A DNA stretch of 64,000 nucleotides from contig JBGTNL010000084.1 of assembly GCA_041743085.1 (NCBI GenBank), forward strand, positions 62,001 through 126,000. The letters run 5' to 3'. The position numbers and the translations under genes are program-made. The stretch comes from JAFMPW01 sp041743085 (GTDB taxonomy: Bacteria > Bacteroidota > Bacteroidia > Flavobacteriales > Flavobacteriaceae). Numbering within the stretch: the first letter of the stretch is position 1; each line of letters starts with the position of its first letter. Positions 34,885 to 44,700 of the stretch are shown piece after piece. The notes beneath the pieces are model-generated. The model was given only the letters and a program-made list of their open reading frames with translations, had not been told where the DNA came from and ran no database searches.

Positions 34885-37800
34885 TTGGTAAGAACACTGG
34901 TGGCACTCTTGCTAAGCTCTGTTTTGGGAACCGTTGTTTTATCCTTACCGGGGGTGCAAACGCACCTGGCCCGGTATGCCACGGAATCCATAAATAAGGA
35001 ATTTGGCACAAATATTAACATAGACCGTCTTCGGGTCTCCCTTATCTCATGGAATACGTCCCTTCAGGGGGTTTATATAGAAGATTATAGAAAGGATACC
35101 TTATTCCACATAAACGAACTAACGACCTCCGTTCTCAGTATAAGAAACCTCATAAATGGCAGCCTGGAATTTGGGGATATTGAGGTAGATCAGCTCAATT
35201 TTAAACTAAAGACCTACGAGGGGGAAAATGACACCAATCTGGGCATTTTTATTGATAAACTAGATGATAAAAAACCAAGGGACCCGGGAACTCCGCCTTT
35301 TTATTTCAGTTCTTCCGATGTTGATATCGCAGACAGTAAATTTAAGTTAATTGACGAAAATCTGGAAACTGAGGAGTCGCTCAATTTCAAAGACCTTAAT
35401 ATTCGGGCCACTGATTTTGAAATAATCGGTCCGGAGGTCGTTGCAAATATACGGGTCTTATCGCTTAACAGTAATAGGGGAATACAGCTGAAAAAGCTGG
35501 CTACCGACTTTAAATATACAAAACGGCAAATGCGATTCGATTCGCTGAGCATTCAAACTCCTGAATCCCTTTTAAAAGGAAATTTGGTATTTGACTACGA
35601 TAGGGAAGATTTTAAGGATTTTTTAAATAAGGTAAATCTAACTGCCGAATTTAGGGAGTCGAAGGTAGCTTTTGATGAAGTAAATTTACTATACGACCAA
35701 TTTGGCAAGCAAAAGGAAGTTACCTTCTCATCGAACGTTATGGGTGTCTTGAATGATCTTACAATAGAACAGTTATTTCTTCAATCTGACAACACGGGAA
35801 TCCGGGGCGACTTTAATTTCAAGAACCTTTTCGCCAATGAAGAACCGTTTGTCCTGGAGGCCGATATAAAAAATATTACTACCAGTTATTATCAACTAAG
35901 ATCCTTACTCCCCAATATTTTGGGGAAGTCCCTGCCTTCGTCCTTTCAGAAACTTGGACAGTTTACCATTCGGGGCGATGCAACCATTACGGACACCTCT
36001 ATTGATGCCAGGATTAACTTGAACAGCGCGATCGGCAGCAGTTACGCAGATTTGAATCTTACCGAGATCAACAACATAGACAATGCAAATTACAAAGGGT
36101 TTGTTTCGCTGATCGATTTTGATCTGGGCGATTTTATCGGTAATAAGGATCTTGGCAAAACTTCCCTGGATGTCAATGTGGAGGGAAAGGGATTTGTACA
36201 GGAAAGCCTTAATACGGAGGTAATAGGAGATATCTATACAATCAACTTTAACAATTATGAATATAAAGACGTTAAGGTATCGGGGGTATTAAAGGACCAG
36301 TTGTTCGACGGAACTTTGGTTAGCAAAGATGAAAACTTCAAATTTGATTTTAAGGGTTTGGCCGATTTCGGAAGTGCCCGTAATGCCTTTAATTTTGTTG
36401 CCTCCGTGGAATATGCCGACCTTAAAAAGTTAAATTTTATTAATGACAGTATTTCTATTTTTAAGGGCGATGTGCGCATGGATATTACCGGAAATACGCT
36501 CGATGACCTGGCTGGGGATATCAAGTTTACTGAAACCATCTTTCAGAATGCAAATCAGACCTATTATTTTGAGGACTTTAAAATAGCCTCTTCCTTCGGG
36601 CCCGACTCCCTGAGAACTATTGATATTAATTCACCGGATATCATTACAGGATTTATGAAGGGAAAATTCAGGGTGAAGGAACTGGGCCGCCTGGTAAGGA
36701 ACTCCGTGGGAAGTATTTATACCAATTACAAACCCTACGAAATATCCGAAGGACAGGAATTGGCTTTTAATTTCAAAATTTACAATAAGATCGTTGATGT
36801 CTTTTTTCCAGAGGTGGATTTTGGCCCGAATACCTTTATCAAAGGAAACATAATCGCAGATGAGGGGGATTTTAAACTGACGTTTAAATCTCCTAATATT
36901 GAAGCATACGGGAATGTCTTAAATAATATTGATATTAAAATAGACAATAAAAACCCACTTTTTAACACCTTTGTTTCGGTGGATGACGTTTCTACTGTCT
37001 ACTACGATGTAAAGGACTTTAACCTGATCAATACTACACTAAAGGATACTTTGTTTTTTAGAACGGAATTCAAAGGTGGAAGTGAATACAATGATAGCTA
37101 TAACCTTAATTTCTACCATACATTCAACGAGGAGAACAAGTCTGTAATCGGCTTAAAAACGTCCGATGTGAGTTTTAAGGGAAATACCTGGGTGTTGAAC
37201 AAAGAAGGGAACCGGCAGAATAAAGTCATTATCAACAGGACCCTGGACAGTATTCAGATAGAGGAAATAGTAATGAACAATGAAAACAGGGAACAAATAC
37301 GACTTAAGGGGCAACTCGCGGATTCTACCTATAAGGATCTGGAACTCCAGTTTAAAATCGTCTCTCTTAATAAAATAACCCCTACAATTGACAGTTTAAA
37401 ACTTTCAGGGGAGATCAACGGAACTCTCAATTTGCTACAAAAGGAGGACGTATACCTGCCTATTTGCAATTTGGATGTATCAGACTTCGGGATAAACGGA
37501 ATTGAACTGGGCAATTTGGCTATTGGAATCGTGGGAAACAGGGATTTGACGGAATTTTCAGTGAATTCACGAATAGAAGATAACAATGTGGAGAAGTTTG
37601 AAGTAGTTGGCAAGATCACCAACAATGACAACGAGCCAAGGGCAGATCTGTCTGCCGATTTTAAGAATTTTTCCCTGGAACCCTTCAGCCCGTTGGGTGA
37701 TGGTGTGATCACTAACATAAGAGGCAACCTGAATGGCAATGCGCAGATCTCCGGCGCTATTAAGAATCCGGATATCAGTGGGTTACTTACGCTTAATAAC

Positions 37801-39333
37801 GCAGGCTTGGCCATTCCTTATTTGAATGTGGACTATGATTTTGCGCCTAATTCGGTGGTTCGTTTATTTAACCAGACCTTCGATTTTCAAAAAGTACGGC
37901 TCACAGACATTGAGAAGAGAACCAGGGCCACGATGGATGGCACTATAAAACACGCCTTCTTTGATAATTGGTTCATGGATCTTGATCTGGATACCAATAA
38001 CGACCGTTTTTTAATTCTCAACACGCCTTTTGAGGAGGAAATACTCTATTACGGTACCGGATTTGTGAATGGTACGGGTCGAATATTTGGTCCAACCAAC
38101 GCCTTGACCATTACATTTGATGGTTCCACAGCCCGTGGTACTTCCCTGAAGATACCCATTAGTGATGTTGCCTCAGTGGGGGATTATTCCTTTATTAATT
38201 TTATAGAAAAGGATGAGGTCGAGACTTTTGAATTGCAGCGTACCTTAAAGGAATACGAGGGCCTGGAACTACAATTTGACCTGAATATTACCCCGGATGC
38301 CGAAGTAGAGATTGTTGTGGACCAGGATACGGGGAGTTCCTTAAAAGGGACCGGGGAGGGGATCTTACTCATAGAGATCAACACCAATGGCAAATTCAAT
38401 ATGTTCGGGGATTTTGTAGTGGTTACCGGGGAGTATAATTATAAGTTCGGGGGGATTATAGATAAGACGTTTTCGGTGAGGCCGGGGGGTACAATCAATT
38501 GGGAGGGCGATCCTTTGGCTGCGCAATTGCAGCTCGAAGCCGTGTATACAACCAACGCTAACCCGGCTCCTTTACTGGATAACGCAGGTTATACAGGCCG
38601 GATTCCTACCGAAGTAGTTGTATTGTTGAACGGAGAATTAGAGCGGCCCACAATTGATTTCAACATCGAATTTCCCGGAACCAGCTCCACGGTCAAGTCC
38701 GAATTGGAATACCGGCTTCAGGATCCTACGGTAGAGGAGCGCAACGCTTTCTTTTTATTGGCACAAGGCACTTTTGTTAATAACCAAACCGGTCTTAATC
38801 AACAGGCCGTAACAGGAAATCTGATTCAGACGGCTTCCGGACTGTTAAATCAGGTCCTGGGAGGGAAGAATGACAAGTTCGATTTTGGGGTTTCCTATGA
38901 GCAAGGTTATCAGGACCCGAGTAATATATCAACGGAGGACAGAATAGGGGTTACGCTTTCTACTCAAATAAGTGATCGGGTCTTGTTTAACGGCAGGTTT
39001 GGGGTTCCCGTCGGTGGCGTTAGCGAAACGGTTGTCGCCGGGGACGTGGAAGTACAGGTATTACTCAATGAGCAGGGTACCTTGCGGGCAAAGATATTTA
39101 ACCGTGAAAACGAGATCCAGCAATTCCTGGCAGACAGACAAGGGTATACGCAGGGTGTTGGACTTTCATATGAAGTTGATTTTAACAGCTTCCGGGAACT
39201 TATGGGGAAGCTCTTCAAACCTGAAAAAAAAGAAGAAGAGAAAAAGCCATTGGCGGAACAACAGCCAAGTGCCGTAATGGGTAAGGACAGTTTAATACAA
39301 TTTTTTCCAAAGGAAAGGAAAATTAATCAATAG
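34885..39333 (+). CDS. tamB: Translocation and assembly module protein TamB (DUF490)
   Basis: 1482 residues. An N-terminal signal anchor (about 2-25) is followed by a very long series of beta-strand repeats (about 40-1050, AsmA-like beginning IDRLRVSLISWNTSLQGVYIED) and the C-terminal TamB/DUF490 domain (about 1060-1440). The protein forms a periplasm-spanning groove implicated in phospholipid transport to the outer membrane and in autotransporter or barrel assembly. The start is uncertain: TTG at 34885 is used here, but the frame is open to 34858 and an ATC at 34864 would give a typical (I)KKLRKILVRTL start. The next gene follows after 320 bp. Confidence 0.9.
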   Translation: MVRTLVALLLSSVLGTVVLSLPGVQTHLARYATESINKEFGTNINIDRLRVSLISWNTSLQGVYIEDYRKDTLFHINELTTSVLSIRNLINGSLEFGDIEVDQLNFKLKTYEGENDTNLGIFIDKLDDKKPRDPGTPPFYFSSSDVDIADSKFKLIDENLETEESLNFKDLNIRATDFEIIGPEVVANIRVLSLNSNRGIQLKKLATDFKYTKRQMRFDSLSIQTPESLLKGNLVFDYDREDFKDFLNKVNLTAEFRESKVAFDEVNLLYDQFGKQKEVTFSSNVMGVLNDLTIEQLFLQSDNTGIRGDFNFKNLFANEEPFVLEADIKNITTSYYQLRSLLPNILGKSLPSSFQKLGQFTIRGDATITDTSIDARINLNSAIGSSYADLNLTEINNIDNANYKGFVSLIDFDLGDFIGNKDLGKTSLDVNVEGKGFVQESLNTEVIGDIYTINFNNYEYKDVKVSGVLKDQLFDGTLVSKDENFKFDFKGLADFGSARNAFNFVASVEYADLKKLNFINDSISIFKGDVRMDITGNTLDDLAGDIKFTETIFQNANQTYYFEDFKIASSFGPDSLRTIDINSPDIITGFMKGKFRVKELGRLVRNSVGSIYTNYKPYEISEGQELAFNFKIYNKIVDVFFPEVDFGPNTFIKGNIIADEGDFKLTFKSPNIEAYGNVLNNIDIKIDNKNPLFNTFVSVDDVSTVYYDVKDFNLINTTLKDTLFFRTEFKGGSEYNDSYNLNFYHTFNEENKSVIGLKTSDVSFKGNTWVLNKEGNRQNKVIINRTLDSIQIEEIVMNNENREQIRLKGQLADSTYKDLELQFKIVSLNKITPTIDSLKLSGEINGTLNLLQKEDVYLPICNLDVSDFGINGIELGNLAIGIVGNRDLTEFSVNSRIEDNNVEKFEVVGKITNNDNEPRADLSADFKNFSLEPFSPLGDGVITNIRGNLNGNAQISGAIKNPDISGLLTLNNAGLAIPYLNVDYDFAPNSVVRLFNQTFDFQKVRLTDIEKRTRATMDGTIKHAFFDNWFMDLDLDTNNDRFLILNTPFEEEILYYGTGFVNGTGRIFGPTNALTITFDGSTARGTSLKIPISDVASVGDYSFINFIEKDEVETFELQRTLKEYEGLELQFDLNITPDAEVEIVVDQDTGSSLKGTGEGILLIEINTNGKFNMFGDFVVVTGEYNYKFGGIIDKTFSVRPGGTINWEGDPLAAQLQLEAVYTTNANPAPLLDNAGYTGRIPTEVVVLLNGELERPTIDFNIEFPGTSSTVKSELEYRLQDPTVEERNAFFLLAQGTFVNNQTGLNQQAVTGNLIQTASGLLNQVLGGKNDKFDFGVSYEQGYQDPSNISTEDRIGVTLSTQISDRVLFNGRFGVPVGGVSETVVAGDVEVQVLLNEQGTLRAKIFNRENEIQQFLADRQGYTQGVGLSYEVDFNSFRELMGKLFKPEKKEEEKKPLAEQQPSAVMGKDSLIQFFPKERKINQ

Positions 39334-39653
39334 ATGCCCCGACGCCTGGGACATTTATGAAGGCGTTCCTATTCTGGCATTGTCCGTTTCAAGAAATTAC
39401 TTTATTGGCCCTGGCTTTGGTTTTGCGCACTGCCATTTCATGCTTATCGGGGAGAAATTCATTCCTGCCCGGTATATCTGTGCAGAGTAAGTTATTTATT
39501 AACGATGTATTTTATGGATTCCATTGCATTTTCCGGAAAACTCAATAAAATTATCAACTATATCGATTTCGTGCTACGTAAAATTTAAATTATGAGGCGC
39601 AGCATTACACTTTCTGCGATAAGTTTTTTAATTTCGCAATTCGATTTTTTTCA
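39334..39653 (+). other. Intergenic region upstream of pfkA
   Basis: 320 bases after tamB with no supported gene; a 63-codon frame at 39357 has no family features. It presumably carries the pfkA promoter, but no box close to the Bacteroidota consensus was found with confidence. Confidence 0.5.
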
Positions 39654-40640
39654 ATGACTTCAGATATAAAGAAAATAGCGGTCTTAACCTCCGGCGGGGA
39701 TTCACCCGGCATGAATGCGGCTATCAGGTCGGTGGTACGCACCTGCGCCTATCTGAAGGTAGACTGTATTGCAATTTACAGAGGTTACGAAGGGATGATT
39801 GAAGGGGATTTTGTTCCAATGAATGCCCGAAGCGTGAATAATATCATCAACAAGGGCGGGACCATCCTTAAATCTGCCCGTTGTGATGAGTTCAGGTCTC
39901 CGGAAGGTCGCAAAAAAGCCTATGATCAATTGGTGGCTGCGGAAATAGACGCCTTGGTGGTAATTGGAGGGGACGGGAGTTTCAGGGGTGCTTTAAAATT
40001 CAATGAGGAGTACGGTTTTCCGATCATAGGAATTCCCGGGACTATAGATAATGATATTTTTGGTACCCGATATACCCTGGGCTTCGACACTGCCTTGAAT
40101 ACAGTGGTAGACGCAATAGATAAGATCCGGGATACCGCCAGTTCCCACAATCGGTTGTTCTTTGTAGAGGTTATGGGAAGGGATGTGGGTCATATAGCCC
40201 TGAATGCGGGTGTTGGCGCCGGTGCGGAGGAAGTTTTGATCCCGGAGTTGAATTTGGGGCTCGAACGTTTGCTGGATTCCCTGAAACGGAGCAAGAAATC
40301 GGGAAAATCATCAAGTATTGTCGTAGTTGCCGAAGGAGACAAAACCGGCAAGAATGTTTTTGAACTAAAGGAATACGTAGAGGAACACCTCCCGATTTAT
40401 GACGTTCGGGTATCCGTACTGGGGCATATGCAAAGGGGGGGAAGGCCTTCTGCTTTCGACAGGGTGTTGGCCAGTAGAATGGGCGTTAAAGCGGTAGAGG
40501 CATTATTGGAAGGTAAAACAAATTTCATGGTGGGTATCATGGACAATAAGATCATTTTATATCCCATGAGCGATGCTATTGAAGGACACACAAAAATAGA
40601 CCAGGAACTCATTAGGGTCTCTGATATTATGACTACATAA
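39654..40640 (+). CDS. pfkA: 6-phosphofructokinase
   Basis: 328 residues, standard for ATP-dependent PfkA. It opens with LTSGGDSPGMNAAIRSVVR, then VVIGGDGSFRGA for ATP binding, and the catalytic GTIDNDIFGTRYTLGFDTA with the Asp general base; C-terminal LGHMQRGGRPSAFDR binds fructose-6-phosphate and effector. GGDGS indicates the ATP rather than the PPi form. It phosphorylates fructose-6-P to the 1,6-bisphosphate in glycolysis. It is followed by gapA on the same strand after 188 bp, a common flavobacterial arrangement. Confidence 0.95.
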   Translation: MTSDIKKIAVLTSGGDSPGMNAAIRSVVRTCAYLKVDCIAIYRGYEGMIEGDFVPMNARSVNNIINKGGTILKSARCDEFRSPEGRKKAYDQLVAAEIDALVVIGGDGSFRGALKFNEEYGFPIIGIPGTIDNDIFGTRYTLGFDTALNTVVDAIDKIRDTASSHNRLFFVEVMGRDVGHIALNAGVGAGAEEVLIPELNLGLERLLDSLKRSKKSGKSSSIVVVAEGDKTGKNVFELKEYVEEHLPIYDVRVSVLGHMQRGGRPSAFDRVLASRMGVKAVEALLEGKTNFMVGIMDNKIILYPMSDAIEGHTKIDQELIRVSDIMTT

Positions 40641-40828
40641 TTTTAATAGAAGTGATTTAAGCTTTTTGCATTGAAGCGAAAATTGATGGTTTTTGTGCCC
40701 AGGTGAAGGCTTTTTTGAGCTGAATAGCAGGGCTACGGAGCAAGAAAAAGACAAAATATGGGCGTAAAACGGCAATTTTTTAGCCAATTTGTAAAAGTTT
40801 AATTCACTTCCTAACAAAAAAGGATAAA

Positions 40829-41830
40829 ATGTCTAAGGTAAAAATAGGAATTAACGGATTTGGTAGAATAGGAAGACTTGTTTTCAGGGCTACCGAAAAA
40901 AGAGATAATGTGGATGTGGTAGCCATCAATGATTTGTTGGATGTGGAACATCTGGCTTATTTATTGGAGTACGATTCAGTTCATGGAAAATTTGACGGAA
41001 CGGTAGAGGTAACCGATGGCCACCTTGTGGTAAACGGTAGAAAAATCAGGATTACGGCAGAAAAAGATCCGAGGAATTTAAAATGGGATGAGGTGGGCGC
41101 TGATTTAGTAGCAGAATGTACCGGAATTTTTACAACCCTGGAAACCGCACAATATCACATAGATGGCGGAGCAAAAAAAGTAGTTATCTCAGCTCCCTCC
41201 AAAGATGCTCCAATGTTCGTAATGGGTGTTAACCACAAGGAGGCTAAGGCCAGTGATACGATCGTCTCCAATGCTTCATGCACCACCAATTGCCTTGCGC
41301 CACTGGCCAAAGTTTTAAATGACAATTTTGGGATAGAAGAAGGCCTTATGACCACAGTCCATGCCACTACGGCAACCCAGCTTACCGTAGACGGGCCTTC
41401 CAAAAAAGATTACAGGGGTGGTAGAAGCGCCCTGATAAATATTATTCCCGCTTCCACGGGTGCTGCCAAAGCGGTTACTAAGGTCATCCCCGAACTTCTC
41501 GGAAAATTAACCGGGATGGCATTCAGAGTGCCGACAGCGGATGTTTCGGTAGTAGATCTTACCGTCCGCCTGGAAAAGGAAACTTCCTATGAGGAAATTA
41601 AAAAAGTCTTTAAGGAAGCTTCCGAGGGCTCTCTAAAAGGTATATTGGGCTATACGGAGGAGGCTGTGGTTTCACAGGACTTTGTAGGCGATACAAGAAC
41701 CAGTATTTTTGATGCGGAAGCCGGAATTGAATTGAATTCCAAATTCTTTAAGGTGGTTTCCTGGTATGATAACGAAGCCGGGTACTCCAATAAATTAGTA
41801 GATCTGGCGGAATATATCTCAGATTTGTAA
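40829..41830 (+). CDS. gapA: Glyceraldehyde-3-phosphate dehydrogenase, type I
   Basis: 333 residues. It has NAD-binding GINGFGRIGRLVFRA (7-21), catalytic C151 in SNASCTTNCLAP, H178 in TTVHATT, and the phosphate-site stretch RGGRSALINIIPASTGAAKAV. N34-D35 in AINDLLD supports NAD preference. It converts glyceraldehyde-3-P and phosphate to 1,3-bisphosphoglycerate in the cytoplasm. With pfkA 188 bp upstream it forms a glycolytic pair. Confidence 0.96.
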   Translation: MSKVKIGINGFGRIGRLVFRATEKRDNVDVVAINDLLDVEHLAYLLEYDSVHGKFDGTVEVTDGHLVVNGRKIRITAEKDPRNLKWDEVGADLVAECTGIFTTLETAQYHIDGGAKKVVISAPSKDAPMFVMGVNHKEAKASDTIVSNASCTTNCLAPLAKVLNDNFGIEEGLMTTVHATTATQLTVDGPSKKDYRGGRSALINIIPASTGAAKAVTKVIPELLGKLTGMAFRVPTADVSVVDLTVRLEKETSYEEIKKVFKEASEGSLKGILGYTEEAVVSQDFVGDTRTSIFDAEAGIELNSKFFKVVSWYDNEAGYSNKLVDLAEYISDL

Positions 41831-42034
41831 CAATCGTTAGCGTATGATAAATGTCTTTAGGACAGGCAAGATCTCGCTAATTTTATATGTATGTTAAGAG
41901 TCTCTTGGTTTAGGGCGGCACTGTAGTGAAAGTTAAAGTTTATCCCTCCCGGGTTAATTGTAAATAAGTGAATGGGTAGTTGTGAGTTTTACGATTATCC
42001 ATTAACTTTTAAGTGCGAATTTTTTTTTGAATCC

Positions 42035-42071
42035 ATCCTGTCCCGGGATCCCGATAAGATCAGGACAGGAT
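42035..42071. repeat. 9-bp inverted repeat with nested palindrome
   Basis: ATCCTGTCC (42035-42043) and GGACAGGAT (42063-42071) are exactly complementary, and the 10-bp palindrome CGGGATCCCG (42044-42053) starts immediately inside the left arm. It lies 48 bp before the N-acetylglucosamine kinase start. It could be a terminator for gapA without a T run, or an operator. Confidence 0.55.
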
Positions 42072-42118
42072 AGAAAAGGTAAAAAATATTCCGGCAAGTT
42101 ATTATAAAGAACGACCAT

Positions 42119-42970
42119 ATGATTGTTATTGTTGATAGCGGTGCTACGAAGGCAGATTGGATCGCGCTCGATGAAAAGGGAAAACAGCTATTTCTGACAC
42201 AGACCCTGGGCTTAAGTCCGGAAGTACTCACTGCCGACGTTATTAGGGATCGACTAGCAAATAATTTCGAGCTGTCAAAAAATAGCAAGAAAGTTACGCG
42301 TCTCCATTTTTACGGTGCCGGCTGCGGAACAAATAGAATGAAGAAATTCTTAAAGGGGATTTTCAGGGATTTTTTCCCAAAAGCTAAAATAGAGGTCAAG
42401 GAAGATACATATGCCGCAATTTACTCCACTACTAGGATAGGACATCCAGGAATAGTCTGTATTTTGGGTACAGGCTCAAATTGCAGTTATTACGACGGGC
42501 ATCAGCTTTTTCAAAAGGTAATATCCCTGGGTTATATTCCCATGGATGACGGCAGCGGTAATTTTTTTGGAAGAAAGTTGATCCGCGATTACTACTATCA
42601 CAAAATGCCGCAGGATCTGGCAATCCAGTTCGACAAAGAATACGATCTGGATGCGGATGTGATTAAGGAAAACTTATATAAAAAGCCAAATCCCAATACG
42701 TATCTGGCCACATTTGCACGTTTTCTAGTGGAACACAAAGATCATCCGTATTCCAAGGGCGTCATTGATAAAGGCTTCCAGCAATTTGTAAACAATCACA
42801 TAATGCAATTTGAATTGGCTACCAAAGTTCCGGTTAATTTTGTTGGAAGCATTGCCTATTATTTAAGGGAGGAACTGGCTGTGGTCATTGAGAGAAATGA
42901 TTTGGTGCTGGGAGTCATTCGCCAAAGGCCTATCGAAGGTTTGATGGAATTTCACAAGGAGACTATTTAA
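42119..42970 (+). CDS. N-acetylglucosamine kinase-like BadF/BadG/BcrA/BcrD ATPase
   Basis: 283 residues, an actin-like ATPase fold. It opens with the phosphate-1 motif VDSGATKADWIALDEKG; EDTYAA is the connect region, LGTGSNCSYYDG the phosphate-2 loop, and DDGSGNFFGRKLIRDYYYHKMP the substrate lid typical of bacterial GlcNAc kinases. It would phosphorylate N-acetylglucosamine, for example from cell-wall recycling or chitin, feeding NagA and NagB of the first region and then PfkA. It is convergent with ridA, 8 bp apart. Confidence 0.85.
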   Translation: MIVIVDSGATKADWIALDEKGKQLFLTQTLGLSPEVLTADVIRDRLANNFELSKNSKKVTRLHFYGAGCGTNRMKKFLKGIFRDFFPKAKIEVKEDTYAAIYSTTRIGHPGIVCILGTGSNCSYYDGHQLFQKVISLGYIPMDDGSGNFFGRKLIRDYYYHKMPQDLAIQFDKEYDLDADVIKENLYKKPNPNTYLATFARFLVEHKDHPYSKGVIDKGFQQFVNNHIMQFELATKVPVNFVGSIAYYLREELAVVIERNDLVLGVIRQRPIEGLMEFHKETI

Positions 42971-42978
42971 TAGGACAA

Positions 42979-43362
42979 CTAATCCTTAACAGCGATCATA
43001 GCGATCTCCACATCCACAAATTTGGGCAAATTGGCCACTTCAACGGTCTCCCTGGCAGGGGCGGTTTCTGCATCAAAATAGGCTCCATAGGCTTCATTTA
43101 TTAAACCAAATTGATGCATGTCTTTGATAAAAATAGAAGCCTTGACCACATCTTCAAAACTCATTCCTGCCTCGTGGAGAATAGCCCGGAGGTTCTCCAT
43201 ACATTGGGTTGTTTGTTTTTTGATATCTCCTTCTACCAGGTTGCCGGTATCAGGATCAACAGGTATTTGACCCGAGATATACAAGGTGTCCCCGCTTAGC
43301 ACCGCCTGATTGTAAGGTCCTATGGGCGCAGGGGCTTTCGGTGTATTTATGATTTTTTTCAT
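42979..43362 (-). CDS. ridA: RidA family enamine/imine deaminase
   Basis: 127 residues, full length. Typical RidA features are TPKAPAPIGPYNQAV, YISGQIPVDP, the key R104 in APARETVEVANLP and E119 near the C-terminus. R104 binds the carboxylate of 2-aminoacrylate-type intermediates, so this should be an active deaminase protecting PLP enzymes in the cytoplasm. A repeat II copy lies directly upstream. Confidence 0.93.
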   Translation of the reverse strand: MKKIINTPKAPAPIGPYNQAVLSGDTLYISGQIPVDPDTGNLVEGDIKKQTTQCMENLRAILHEAGMSFEDVVKASIFIKDMHQFGLINEAYGAYFDAETAPARETVEVANLPKFVDVEIAMIAVKD

Positions 43363-43400
43363 CTATATCTAAAATTAAGTTGTGAATCGGTTTCGTGCTT

Positions 43401-43652
43401 CATTGGTCGCATTCGTTCGTTGAAACCCTGCCTAAAGGCGGCAGGCAGGTATGCACTTTAGCGCAAGACTTTCGGTTTCTAAGAACATTTTGGCCATAAT
43501 AGTTACTGGGTAATTGATTATTAAGGTATTAAGGCGTTCCGACTAAATAACGAACAACTTGGTAACTCGATAACCGTTGGCAATTTCATTGCTTTTCAAA
43601 ACCTCCGCCATAGGACGGACAGTCATGGATTTTCAATCCATAGTGGTTTAGT
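43401..43652 (+). repeat. Dispersed repeat family II, copy C
   Basis: About 250 bp between ridA and the FecCD permease stop. The ends match copies A and B: CATTGGTC, GTTGAAACCCTGCC, GCACTTTAGCGCAAGACT on the left; GGCAATTTCATTGC, AACCTCCGCCATAGGACGG and ATGGATT-TTC-AATCCAT with GGTTT on the right. The central 90-100 bases are unrelated to those of A and B, so the conserved unit is the two ends. Confidence 0.83.
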
Positions 43653-43668
43653 TTTATATTTCGCCATC

Positions 43669-44700
43669 TTAAAATATCATTTTTTTTCTTCGAACCAACA
43701 ACCAAATGATGACCGGGGCACCTATGATAGAGGTAATTGCGTTAATGGGAAGCACATATGCGGATGATGGTAATTGTGCCAACGTATCGCATAAGAGCAG
43801 CAATATAGCGCCATACAGCAATACTGCCGGCACTAAGATCCTGTGGTTGGTGGTATCAAAAATTTGTCGGGTTAAATGTGGCACTGCCAACCCTATAAAT
43901 GCAATAGGCCCTGCGAAAGCCGTAACGCTGCCCGCCAGCAGGCCGGTAGCCAATATGATAAGATATCGCGATCGCTTCATTTGCACACCGAGGCTCCGGG
44001 CATAGTTTTCTCCCAGGAGCAGGGCATTCAGGGATTTTATTGAGAGAATGCTGAGGAGAATTCCAATAAGTATGCACATTAACAATAATAGCAGCTGTGG
44101 CCAGGACAAATTCCCAACACTTCCAAAAGACCAATAAATGTATTGCTGTAATTTTTCGGCACTGGTAAAATACGATAGTACCGTTACCACCGCAGCGGTA
44201 ATACTACCGAACATCAGCCCTATGATCAAAAGGGCCATGGTATCCTTTATTCTGGATGAAATGGCCATTACGGCCAGCAACACCAGAAAACTCCCAATGC
44301 TTGCTGAAATGGCAAGGGAAACATCATTTATAAAGGAAAAAGTGAACCATCCGGAAAAGACGGTGGCCCCCATGATGAGTAGTGCAGCACCCAGGCTCGC
44401 ACCGGAACTTATACCAAGGACAAAAGGGCCGGCCAGCGGATTTCGGAAAAGCGTTTGCATCAATAAACCACTGAGCGAAAGTCCGCTACCCACTAAAATT
44501 GCCGTGAATGCCTTGGGAATTCGGTAGTCGCGGATTATATATCTCCAGGAGTCATTTTGAACATCACCGCCAAAAACCGCAGAAAAGGTTGCCTCCAAAG
44601 GAATTGAAACGGACCCCAGGCTAAGATCAAGGATGAAGCAAAGCACCAACACCAGAAACAGGAGCACAAAGGCAAGACGATATTTTTTGGTTTTTGCCAC
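43669..44700 (-). CDS. FecCD/BtuC-type ABC transporter permease
   Basis: 343 residues with nine to ten membrane helices. It has the FecCD signature IPKAFTAILVGSGLSLSGLLMQTLFRNPLAGPFVLGISSGASLGAALLI and the C-terminal GPIAFIGLAVPHLTRQIFDTTNHRILVPAVLLYGAILLLLCDTLAQ, which includes the ATPase-contact loop. It would carry a corrinoid or siderophore across the inner membrane. It overlaps the substrate-binding protein gene by one base at 44700, so both come from one transcript. No cognate ATPase gene is in the window. The divergent riboswitch-controlled receptor suggests vitamin B12 as cargo. Confidence 0.9.
   Translation of the reverse strand: MAKTKKYRLAFVLLFLVLVLCFILDLSLGSVSIPLEATFSAVFGGDVQNDSWRYIIRDYRIPKAFTAILVGSGLSLSGLLMQTLFRNPLAGPFVLGISSGASLGAALLIMGATVFSGWFTFSFINDVSLAISASIGSFLVLLAVMAISSRIKDTMALLIIGLMFGSITAAVVTVLSYFTSAEKLQQYIYWSFGSVGNLSWPQLLLLLMCILIGILLSILSIKSLNALLLGENYARSLGVQMKRSRYLIILATGLLAGSVTAFAGPIAFIGLAVPHLTRQIFDTTNHRILVPAVLLYGAILLLLCDTLAQLPSSAYVLPINAITSIIGAPVIIWLLVRRKKMIF

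Noticed and set aside
33789..35021. 410-codon version of TsaD starting at 35021
   Set aside because: The extra 69 residues are unlike any TsaD, and they overlap the divergent TamB gene; the GTG at 34814 gives the family length.
39357..39548. 63-codon frame between tamB and pfkA
   Set aside because: No family features or plausible neighbour coupling; more likely leader DNA.
6117..43652. Possible CRISPR array formed by the repeats
   Set aside because: Repeats are 200-270 bp long, few, and kilobases apart, with no spacer pattern and no cas genes.
14086..43652. Integron attC-like sites in repeat family II because of GTTGAAAC and paired arms
   Set aside because: No integrase gene, no consensus RYYYAAC partner box in the right order, and the elements do not border gene cassettes.
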